Source: Owenweeksia sp963758205
GTDB lineage: Bacteria; Bacteroidota; Bacteroidia; Flavobacteriales; Schleiferiaceae
Length of the DNA stretch: 64,000 nucleotides
NCBI GenBank assembly: GCA_963758205.1
Contig: CAVWUM010000001.1
Coordinates: 868,001 to 932,000 of the forward strand
Reading direction: 5' to 3'
Shown: in pieces, positions 27,309 to 34,864 of the stretch
Numbering within the stretch: the stretch's first letter is position 1
How the letters are laid out: every line of letters begins with the position of its first letter
The notes under the pieces: generated by a model
Databases searched by the model: none
What the model saw: only the letters and a program-made list of their open reading frames with translations
What the model was told of the DNA's origin: nothing
Program-made: the position numbers and the translations under genes

Positions 27309-28682
27309 TTAGCCCTTCTGGTAGGGAAGTGTTAATGTAAATGACGTACCCTTACCAACCTCTGACTTTACTTCTATTTGGCCTCCATGCAGTTGTACTA
27401 TGCGATCTACCAGGGATAGACCAATGCCATGGCCCTTATAACCCAGCGCATTGCTGCCGCGGTGAAAGGGTTCAAATATTTGTTTGAGATCTTCGGAGCT
27501 AATACCAATTCCCTCGTCATTAAAAAATATTTGGAGGTTTTCATCGGTGGGTACTACAAACACCTGTACCTTATGATGACTGCTGTATTTACAGCCATTT
27601 TCCATAAGGTTGGTGATGGCTGTTTTTAGCAATTGGTCATTCCCGGCAACGGTAAGCTGCGCCTCATCTTCCATACTCTCCGCAAAGGTGATTTCAATCA
27701 GGTAGTTGGCATTTCTTTTTAGTATCTCCTGCCTGGCCTGCCATAGCAGGTCATCAATACGGGTAGGGTTAAAATCAACTTTTGAAATTTCGGAACTGGC
27801 CTGGGCGAGTAATAATAGCCGGTTAGAGGTGTTATTCAGGCTCTTCATGTCATCCAGTATAGAGCGCATTGTTTCGCGATATTGCTCCTCATCCCTTTCT
27901 TTCATCAGTATAACCTCCAGCTGCCCGGTAATGGCCGTGAGGGGAGTACGCAGTTCATGCGAGGCATTGGCAATAAAGTTTTTTTGCATAATAAAAGCCT
28001 TCTCCAGTCGGTCCAGCATCTGGTTAAAGGTATGTGCCAATTGCGATATCTCGTCCTGCTGGTCGCCTTCATCCAATCGCAGGTTCAGGCTGGAAATACT
28101 GATGTTATTCACGCTCTCCACCACCTTATTAATAGGGTGCAGAGCCTTGCCGGCATAAATCCATCCACTAATGGAAACAATAATTATTGAGATTACAAAC
28201 ACGAGGAAGAGGATATTTCTGAGGTTTTTTAGCTTGCCCAAACCGTAAATGTCTTTGCCGGCAGCGATTACCACAAACCTGTCGTAGGTATCGGTAAACA
28301 TAAAACCTACTACTTCATGGCCGTCCTCCAAATACCGGGTTTCTCCCTCCAACCTGATTTTATCAATCAGCTCCTGGCTGATATTTAAAACGCCTTCACG
28401 ATCTGTATTAAAAATGCGCTGATTCTTATAATTGAAGATTACAATTTTCTCGTCAGGCAGGCTCATGGGGTTGTTATCCTCAATACGCAGCAGCACACGG
28501 GCATCCACTTCCTCTACTTCAATAAGTAGTTTGGCGGTGTTGCTGGCCTTATTTATCAGGCGGTTGTAAAAGTCATCCTGGCGGTAATCTGCTGATGAAA
28601 TATAAACCGCCAATGATGAAAATAACAGAATCAGGGCCACAATGGAAATAAAGCGATATGTGAGCTTCCTGCGGATTTGCAT
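27309..28682 (-). CDS. Sensor histidine kinase with HAMP domain
   Basis: 457 residues: membrane helix near 10-30, periplasmic domain about 31-158, second helix near 159-180, and HAMP (ALHPINKVVESVNNIS). The H-box is ANASHELRTPLTAITGQLE, followed by an N-box (LLKTAITNLMENGCKYS), an F-box (IFEPFHRG) and a G-box (GHGIGLSLVDRIV). All catalytic motifs are present. It lies 2 bp after the regulator gene, in one operon. Confidence 0.94.
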   Translation of the reverse strand: MQIRRKLTYRFISIVALILLFSSLAVYISSADYRQDDFYNRLINKASNTAKLLIEVEEVDARVLLRIEDNNPMSLPDEKIVIFNYKNQRIFNTDREGVLNISQELIDKIRLEGETRYLEDGHEVVGFMFTDTYDRFVVIAAGKDIYGLGKLKNLRNILFLVFVISIIIVSISGWIYAGKALHPINKVVESVNNISISSLNLRLDEGDQQDEISQLAHTFNQMLDRLEKAFIMQKNFIANASHELRTPLTAITGQLEVILMKERDEEQYRETMRSILDDMKSLNNTSNRLLLLAQASSEISKVDFNPTRIDDLLWQARQEILKRNANYLIEITFAESMEDEAQLTVAGNDQLLKTAITNLMENGCKYSSHHKVQVFVVPTDENLQIFFNDEGIGISSEDLKQIFEPFHRGSNALGYKGHGIGLSLVDRIVQLHGGQIEVKSEVGKGTSFTLTLPYQKG

Positions 28683-28684
28683 GG

Positions 28685-29362
28685 CTACTCCTCGCTAAGA
28701 ATATACCCCGAACCGATACGGGTTTGGATGAGTTTGGTTTCGTAATCCTTATCTACTTTTTTACGAAGCAGGTTTACGTAAACATCCACCACATTAGTAC
28801 CGGTATCAAAAGTTACTTCCCATACATGCTCCGCAATCTCGGCACGCGATACTACCCGCCCCTTGTTCCGCATCAGGTATTCAAGAAGCGAAAACTCCTT
28901 GGCAGTAAGGTCAATAACTTTTTGGTTTCGGGCGGCTCTTTTTTTGTCAAGATCAAGTTCAAGATCGGCCACCTTAAGTTTATTGGCTGCGGGTTGATGG
29001 CCACCACTGCGCTTCAGTAAAGCTCTTATGCGGGCGAGCAGTTCCTTAAATTCAAATGGCTTTACCAGGTAGTCATCGGCTCCGGCATCAAAACCGCTTA
29101 GCTTATCGTCCGTAGTGCCAAGGGCTGTGAGCATAATAATCGGCACATTCGGCTTTATCTCCTTTATGCTTTTGCAGAGCTCAATACCGTTTATATACGG
29201 TACAATTACATCCAGCAGAATAATGTCATATTCATTTCGCTGGGCCATTTTCAGCCCCATCTGCCCATCATATACCACATCAATTTCAAACCCCTGCTCA
29301 CTAAGGCCCTGGTTTAAAAAAGCGGCAACTTTGGGTTCATCCTCAACTACCAATAACTTCAT
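28685..29362 (-). CDS. OmpR-family response regulator
   Basis: 225 residues. The receiver has acidic residues in VVEDEPK, the phospho-acceptor Asp in IILLDVIVPYING (about 51), and Lys in LVKPFEF. The winged-helix domain (LTAKEFSLLEYLMRNKGRVVSRAEIAEHVW...VYVNLLRKKVD) is CusR/RprY-like. It is the first gene of the operon with the HAMP kinase, and is a candidate binder of the 11-bp repeats at 27049. Confidence 0.94.
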   Translation of the reverse strand: MKLLVVEDEPKVAAFLNQGLSEQGFEIDVVYDGQMGLKMAQRNEYDIILLDVIVPYINGIELCKSIKEIKPNVPIIMLTALGTTDDKLSGFDAGADDYLVKPFEFKELLARIRALLKRSGGHQPAANKLKVADLELDLDKKRAARNQKVIDLTAKEFSLLEYLMRNKGRVVSRAEIAEHVWEVTFDTGTNVVDVYVNLLRKKVDKDYETKLIQTRIGSGYILSEE

Positions 29363-29413
29363 GGCGCTACCGAATTAAGTTTAATGTAAGCTACAACCGG
29401 GCAGAGTTGTTCA

Positions 29414-30961
29414 CTACCAGTCAATGGGTTTATAGTCTTTTAAAAACTTGCCGCACCAGTGCTTGCCAGTATTTATGCCGTCAAACAGCGGATCGAGCAC
29501 ACGGGCTGCGCCATCCACAATATCAAGGGGTGGCTGAAAGTCGTGAACTTCCTGCTTGCGTTTTGCCAGTTCGGCCGGGTCTTCATCCGTAACCCAGCCA
29601 GTATCCACCGCGTTCATATAAATTCCATATTTGGCAAAATCACTGGCTGCCGTATGTGTCATCATATTAAGGGCCGCCTTGGCCATATTGGTATGCGGAT
29701 GGCGGTCTTCCTTATGCCAGCGGTGAAATTTACCCTCCATAGCCGAAACATTTATGATATGCTTTATGCCGGTGTTTTCCTTTTTCATAAGATTAGCCAG
29801 ACGGTTGCACAGCACAAATGGCGCAACCGAGTTTACCAGTTGCACCTCCAGCATTTCGGTGGTGTTTATTTCGCCCAGTTTCAATCGCCAGCTATTGGTG
29901 GTTCTTAAATCCACCTGCTGCAGGTCTGCATCCAGTTTTCCTTGCGGGAAAACCTCCTCGGCACTTAGGGCATTATCCATACTATAAGGAATCTGCGAAA
30001 GCTGAGCGGAGGCACTAAGCCCAATACCGGGCTGCTTACCGTGCCAGGATACAGGCAGGTTTTTATTCTGGATTTCCACAAAGCCATTGCCAATGTCGCG
30101 CAACTGGTTAAGGCATGAGGCGTGATCGGCAAGCAGGTCTTTGGCAAATTGCGGAAGTTCTGCAAAGTCCTTTTGCTCATTGGGCATAAGGTGGGCGTAA
30201 AACCCGGCCGGGCGCCTTACAGTTTGGGCCGCATTGTTTATCAGTATATCAAGCCGCTCGTATTTCTGCTCAATAAAGTTGCAGAATATCTCCACGCTGG
30301 GGATATGCCTTAAGTCGAGACCGTGAATTTTCAATCGGTCGCCCCACTCGGCAAAGTCAGGCTCCTTTGAAAACCGCAAGGCGCTATCCACCGGAAAACG
30401 TGTGGTGGCAATTACCGTAGCTCCTGCGCGAAGCATCATCAGTGTAATATGGTAACCAATCTTTAAACGTGAGCCGGTTACCAGGGCTACCTGTCCGGTA
30501 AGGTCGGCTGTTTGAAACCTTTTGGCGTAGTTAAAATCACCACACTCTTTACACATGGTATCATAAAAGTGGTGCAGCTTGTTGTAGGTAGCTTTGCACA
30601 CATAGCAATTCCGTGGAGATTCAAGCTCCACCTCTCTTTCGGCCTCCGAGCCATCCAGTGCCAGCATAGCAGGGGCGATAAAAATAGATGCCTCCCTGGC
30701 ACTGCGGATGCCGGTGCCATTGCGGGCATGTTTGTCCTTCTCCTTAAGTTTTCGCTTTTCGGCCTTTTTAGCTTCCTTTTTCCGTCTGGCAAATTCCTCC
30801 CGGCTGGGGCGCGAGAGCAGGCCTGCAGCCATCAATAATTTCAGGCGCTCTTCCTTCGGGATTTCAAAAATCCGGTTGGTATCTGCATTTAGACTTTCCA
30901 ACACCGATATGCAGTCTGCTATTTGCTGAGGAGAGAGTAGGGTGGGCTTTACATCTGTCAT
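29414..30961 (-). CDS. SDR-family oxidoreductase with N-terminal zinc ribbon
   Basis: 515 residues, much longer than a classic 250-residue SDR. The first 130 residues are a charged helical region (KKEAKKAEKRKLKEKDK). A four-cysteine knuckle (CYVCKATYN...MCKEC, about 118-140) probably binds zinc. The Rossmann part starts near 153 (QVALVTGSRLKIGYHI, with NNAAQ near 240). The active-site region is NVSAMEGKFHRWHKEDRHPHTNMAKAAL, where the usual YxxxK is not plainly present (HTNMAKAA instead), so the catalytic tyrosine may be replaced. Substrate unknown. Confidence 0.8.
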   Translation of the reverse strand: MTDVKPTLLSPQQIADCISVLESLNADTNRIFEIPKEERLKLLMAAGLLSRPSREEFARRKKEAKKAEKRKLKEKDKHARNGTGIRSAREASIFIAPAMLALDGSEAEREVELESPRNCYVCKATYNKLHHFYDTMCKECGDFNYAKRFQTADLTGQVALVTGSRLKIGYHITLMMLRAGATVIATTRFPVDSALRFSKEPDFAEWGDRLKIHGLDLRHIPSVEIFCNFIEQKYERLDILINNAAQTVRRPAGFYAHLMPNEQKDFAELPQFAKDLLADHASCLNQLRDIGNGFVEIQNKNLPVSWHGKQPGIGLSASAQLSQIPYSMDNALSAEEVFPQGKLDADLQQVDLRTTNSWRLKLGEINTTEMLEVQLVNSVAPFVLCNRLANLMKKENTGIKHIINVSAMEGKFHRWHKEDRHPHTNMAKAALNMMTHTAASDFAKYGIYMNAVDTGWVTDEDPAELAKRKQEVHDFQPPLDIVDGAARVLDPLFDGINTGKHWCGKFLKDYKPIDW

Positions 30962-30964
30962 GGT

Positions 30965-31018
30965 ATCTCACTAAAGCCCAGTTAATTTTGGGCCGGCAAA
31001 TGTAAACTATAGTGAGAT
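30965..31018 (-). promoter_or_regulatory. Candidate promoter and dyad upstream of the SDR gene
   Basis: ATCTCACTA (30965-30973) and TAGTGAGAT (31010-31018) are perfect 9-bp inverted arms. Between them, reading leftwards, TACATTTG (31004-30997) fits the TAnnTTTG -7 box. The dyad could be an operator bracketing this promoter. The remaining gap to 31215 shows nothing else. Confidence 0.4.
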
Positions 31019-31215
31019 TTGTGGGGTAATTTTTTAGAGTGGGATTCAGGGTAGTTAAGAAGCTTTTATGTAAGACGTAATTTATTGGTTTACACATTTT
31101 GCTATCTCTGCGCTGTTGGGGGTTGGGATTGGAATTTTGAGGCGTAGGGATTTTTAGTAAAATGCTTTGGAATGGTTAATCCACTACGATAAGCTTTATT
31201 AGCATTCTGAGATTA

Positions 31216-32190
31216 TTAAACAATATCTTCTTCGAACTCAACACATTTTTCAACAAGCATTTTAGATTGAAGCTTTTGGAATAACTCTTCATCTATCAGG
31301 CTGAGGATTCTGTTCCTTTCAAAGATTAAGGTGTCCTCCCCGAATTCATGATGTTCATAAAATTCGGACTTGCTGTAGTTGATTAGCGCATATGGAACAA
31401 AGAGGGAATGATTGATCTTATTTAGATAAACCTTTAAAACCCTATTAAATCTACGGGTTTCATTTAGCTTTTTTTTCCAATCCTTCCCACAAGCACATTG
31501 GGCGAAAACTGAAATGAAATTGCTCATTTTATCTTCAAAAGGAAGCCAACTAACGATATCTAACCCTCCATCTTTCGTTCCTTTAAGAGAGAATGTCTCT
31601 AAAAATCGGTCATCGGTATCTACATTCATAAGTGATGCCAATTGAGTTACTTTTTCATTGAAATATCCTCTGAATTCCGAATCAGCACCAAAAGACTTGG
31701 TCACTGCAGTTTCTGGGAGGTACTTTTTCAATGCCTGATAGCTAATTGTTTCGAATTCTGAAGTTAAATCGGATTGAAAAAGATTAAATGTGCTTAAGTC
31801 AGAAGCTAAAAGCAGAAATAAATATAGCTTGTTTGAATCGGTTAGGACAACTTTTAGATTAAGTTTTTCATCTTTACATTCAAATGGATACCTATTGCCG
31901 AACAAAGATTGACGTTCATCAAGAACAACAAAAATATTTCTTACAAAAGTCTCATTCTCATCATTTTCTTGAGCCTGAAATTTGTCAGATTTTCTTTGAG
32001 AAAAAATTCCTTCATCTCTAAATCGACTCATTATTTCACCAACCGATACGGGGGCTTCGTTATAAAAAAGAGCTACCAATTCTATGTAGTCCGCATATAA
32101 GTACAATTTATTCTCTGTATACTTTTCGGGAATTGAGAGCGAAAAATCAGAAAAATATTCTTTTATTTTTTGATCAAGTGGTTTGCTCAT
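31216..32190 (-). CDS. Putative PD-(D/E)XK-like nuclease of the Dnd island
   Basis: 324 residues, last gene of the island operon. The C-terminal half reads like a degenerate restriction-endonuclease fold: KGTKDGGLDIVSWLPFED (Asp 211) followed by FISVFAQCACGKDWKKK (Gln 231, Lys 236). This is the D...(E/Q)xK spacing seen in proteins with a Q-x-x variant core. The N-terminal half is helical (a wHTH-like PVSVGEIMSRFRDEG near 47-61). It overlaps the upstream gene by 17 bp. I infer an effector nuclease or DNA-end sensor; the family assignment rests on motif reading only. Confidence 0.6.
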   Translation of the reverse strand: MSKPLDQKIKEYFSDFSLSIPEKYTENKLYLYADYIELVALFYNEAPVSVGEIMSRFRDEGIFSQRKSDKFQAQENDENETFVRNIFVVLDERQSLFGNRYPFECKDEKLNLKVVLTDSNKLYLFLLLASDLSTFNLFQSDLTSEFETISYQALKKYLPETAVTKSFGADSEFRGYFNEKVTQLASLMNVDTDDRFLETFSLKGTKDGGLDIVSWLPFEDKMSNFISVFAQCACGKDWKKKLNETRRFNRVLKVYLNKINHSLFVPYALINYSKSEFYEHHEFGEDTLIFERNRILSLIDEELFQKLQSKMLVEKCVEFEEDIV

Positions 32191-32578
32191 TCTCGATTTC
32201 TTCTGCGGTTATTTTTATCGTTTTGATCAAGAGCTGCATGCTACTTAAATCATCCTGCCATGTTGGATAAAAGTTTTTGACCTTGTGAACTAAACCATTT
32301 GCATCCTCTAAGGCGCGTAAGGCCGCATTTAAAGACTCCTCAAATCGCTCATCTTTTTCCCCTGCTAGTTCTAATGCTCTGGCTATAGGAACACGCTCGA
32401 TGAAGAAAGCTTTGGTTGCTTCTTCGTTGACAAGAATTTTGTTTAGTGCATTTAGATCATGGCTATTGCCTAGTAGTCTAGATTTGTTTTGATCATTTTT
32501 TTCAAACCATGCCTGATTTAGTAGTTTAAAGTTTTCTTCATTTAGACCCTTTAAAGGGTTTTCAGAAGCTTTTATCAA
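32174..32578 (-). CDS. Small helical protein of the Dnd island
   Basis: 134 residues, all-helical and charged (RALELAGEKDERFEESLNAALRALEDANGLVHKV). No recognised domain. The best start is a TTG at 32578, 17 bp inside the ParB-like gene. It ends 17 bp inside the next gene, so it is tightly coupled to both neighbours. Likely an accessory subunit of a complex formed by its neighbours; function unknown. Confidence 0.6.
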   Translation of the reverse strand: MIKASENPLKGLNEENFKLLNQAWFEKNDQNKSRLLGNSHDLNALNKILVNEEATKAFFIERVPIARALELAGEKDERFEESLNAALRALEDANGLVHKVKNFYPTWQDDLSSMQLLIKTIKITAEEIENEQTT

Positions 32579-33287
32579 TACTTAACCATTCCTGGATTTT
32601 GCCACGACTATTTTGTAGAGAGTCAACATAATAGTTTAAATAAAAGGATGAATCATCGTCCAGATCTTTGATCTTATAAAAATTAGCATCTTCAAGCACT
32701 TTATACAATTCATATGCAAGCAAAACTCTCTTAATGTAATCTCTTGTACTCCCAACATTCTTTGCTAATGTTTGGGCAGCGTCATCCACGTTCAAATCTT
32801 TATAGTTGTTTTCCCAAACACTATTCAAATAACGAGCCCTTTCGAGTAACCGCCATTCCTTGATGCCGGTTATATGGCGGAAACCTATTCGTTTGTGGAT
32901 TTCAGCCTCATCTTCAAATTCTAAGCAAGGGATTTCACGAGGTCGCATATTCGTTTCATCAATCACCTTTCCGATTCTGCTTTTGTATACAGTGCTTAGA
33001 CCAGGATTCTGAAGCAGTTTTAGTGCTGTCAAACGTCTGTTGCCTTCGATGACTCGGTATGTATCATCAGGGTCTTTTACAACTAAAAGCTGCTCTCCTT
33101 CAAAAAAACCGTTTTGACCTATTGACAACATTAATTCGATTATCGATTCATCCTCAAGCATATGCTCAACTAACTGTTGTTCATTTGGGTTTTGCTTTCT
33201 AAATGATTTAGGTAGCCTAGGATTCTGAGGATCAAGTTTTAACTTGTCTAAATCTAAATATTTGAATTCTTCTGTTCTTTCTGGCAT
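32562..33287 (-). CDS. ParB/sulfiredoxin-like protein of the Dnd island
   Basis: 241 residues from the ATG at 33287 (a TTG 6 bp upstream is possible). The N-terminal domain has ParB-superfamily features: LKLDPQNPRL near 16-25, ELMLSIGQNGFFEGEQLLV, then the nucleotide-binding motif EGNRRLTALKLL at 81-92 (ParB GERR). A helical C-terminus with a possible DNA-binding part (AQTLAKNVGSTRDYIKRVLLAY) follows. DndB and SspE carry ParB-like DGQHR/DGQQR domains, so this protein may take the sensor or regulator role in their place. That is inference. Confidence 0.75.
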   Translation of the reverse strand: MPERTEEFKYLDLDKLKLDPQNPRLPKSFRKQNPNEQQLVEHMLEDESIIELMLSIGQNGFFEGEQLLVVKDPDDTYRVIEGNRRLTALKLLQNPGLSTVYKSRIGKVIDETNMRPREIPCLEFEDEAEIHKRIGFRHITGIKEWRLLERARYLNSVWENNYKDLNVDDAAQTLAKNVGSTRDYIKRVLLAYELYKVLEDANFYKIKDLDDDSSFYLNYYVDSLQNSRGKIQEWLSIDKSF

Positions 33288-33307
33288 AAGCAAAGATTAT
33301 CTTTAAA

Positions 33308-34864
33308 CTATTTCAACTCAAACAACCTACCTCTGTCAAAATCCTTGATATTGGAAATTGCCTGTCTATTTTGAAGTTGTCCCATATTTTTCACCAATTT
33401 GTTTCGATCCGAGTCACCAAGCCCCAAAAACTTGCTAGCCTGCTTGATATTTGTTTTATCCTTAATGTTCATAAGGAAAGCAGTTTCGCACATGCTTGAG
33501 AAATCAAATGAGGGTTGGTCAAATTCTTCAATTCCCTGAGACAATAGCATTACAGATACACCCTTCGACCTGATTTCACGTAACACTTTTTCAAGTATTT
33601 CTTTTGCTTTCTTGTCCTTAAATACTACATGGGCCTCATCAATAAGCAAAACGTATCTTATTCCTTTATGGTCATTTTCCTCGGGAGTATTATCGAGGTT
33701 CATGAAGGTAGTGTAGATGTAGTAAATGATAAGAAAGGTAGAAGTAAGCCTTACTGTATCCCCAAGACTACCTGAAAGACTCAGGTAGTAGTTTGAGTTT
33801 AGGAAAGAACTATCGCCCCCGGTTTCAAACAGAGTAACCTCAGTAAGACTTTCCAGTATTTCAGTTAATTGGCTTGCTTTGCCTTCTACCATTTCCTGAA
33901 CTTTGTCATTAATCTGTTTTAAGGAGGGTAGTTCACCATTTTTCTGCTCTTCAAAAACTTCCTTTGTAGCCTCCTTTAATATTTGAGCTTGCACCTTACC
34001 AAGATTGGCAAAATTGGTAATGATGTCAACGAACTTATTGATACCTAATATTCGCTTGGTTTTGTCCGTGGCATTAATAAAACTCAATGGATTAACTGGG
34101 AACGGTGTGTGTGGAGCACTTATAAGTTTAGCATTAGTTTTCTCAAAAAATGACCTAAACTCGTCACTGGTCTCTTCGCCTTCTTTCAGGCCTTTGAAGT
34201 CAAGAAAGATAAAGTTGGTTTGTTTATCTGAGGCCTCGATTATTCTTTCAAGCAGTCTTTGAGCGAAATAGGTTTTGCCCGACCCGGATTGACCTGCTAC
34301 TGCAATGTGGCAGTTAGAATAAAGCTTAGTATTATTTGGGGTAAAGTAAATTTCTTCTCCATCCTCATTTGCTCCTACTAGCAACTTTAAAGGTTTGGTA
34401 GTGTAGGTCTTATTGAACTTCAATTTGAAGTTATCTACGTGCTCAAATGTAACATCAGCCCCTTCAATCGCATTGATTCCGCCCTGGATGTTATCTATGA
34501 GGAAGTCAAATCCAAAGTAATTAGGGTTGTCCTCAAAGATTTGAGATATCAATTGAAGACCTTGATCGATATGCATTTTAAGATATTTAGGGATGTGCTC
34601 ATCCTTTTTATCCAGCAAGTACAATTGGCAAATCATAGCCACATAAAAATCCCGATGCTTTCCAAACAAAACATCCTCCTTGTATTCTTTACCCTTCGAA
34701 TCGCTGAGGTCGATTTCAGGATTTAACCTTTCTTTCTTACTTAGGGAGTATGCAAGGGCAATCCGTGAGATAATATTTTCGGAGCCAAGGTTTAGTTTCT
34801 TTGTAAGCTGACTTACAACCTCCTTATTGGCTTCGGAGGTCTTAATATTAATTTGCAATGACAT
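33308..34864 (-). CDS. DndE domain fused to a HerA-type ATPase
   Basis: 518 residues. The first ~115 match DndE, the small DNA-nick-binding subunit of phosphorothioate modification (LTKKLNLGSENIISRIALAYSLSK at 20-43, usually a protein of about 110 residues). The rest is a HerA/FtsK-like hexameric ATPase: Walker A GQSGSGKT at 191-198, Walker B YVLLIDEAH at 404-412, and a sensor region VSVMLLSQGIEEF at 436-448. HerA-type ATPases drive DNA translocation with nucleases, as DndH/DptH does in Dnd restriction. One chain thus joins a modification subunit to a restriction-type motor. It overlaps dndD by 17 bp. Confidence 0.82.
   Translation of the reverse strand: MSLQINIKTSEANKEVVSQLTKKLNLGSENIISRIALAYSLSKKERLNPEIDLSDSKGKEYKEDVLFGKHRDFYVAMICQLYLLDKKDEHIPKYLKMHIDQGLQLISQIFEDNPNYFGFDFLIDNIQGGINAIEGADVTFEHVDNFKLKFNKTYTTKPLKLLVGANEDGEEIYFTPNNTKLYSNCHIAVAGQSGSGKTYFAQRLLERIIEASDKQTNFIFLDFKGLKEGEETSDEFRSFFEKTNAKLISAPHTPFPVNPLSFINATDKTKRILGINKFVDIITNFANLGKVQAQILKEATKEVFEEQKNGELPSLKQINDKVQEMVEGKASQLTEILESLTEVTLFETGGDSSFLNSNYYLSLSGSLGDTVRLTSTFLIIYYIYTTFMNLDNTPEENDHKGIRYVLLIDEAHVVFKDKKAKEILEKVLREIRSKGVSVMLLSQGIEEFDQPSFDFSSMCETAFLMNIKDKTNIKQASKFLGLGDSDRNKLVKNMGQLQNRQAISNIKDFDRGRLFELK

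Noticed and set aside
27095..27340. 81-codon frame in the gap before the second kinase gene
   Set aside because: It crosses a dispersed hairpin repeat and the end of the kinase gene; no coding signature.
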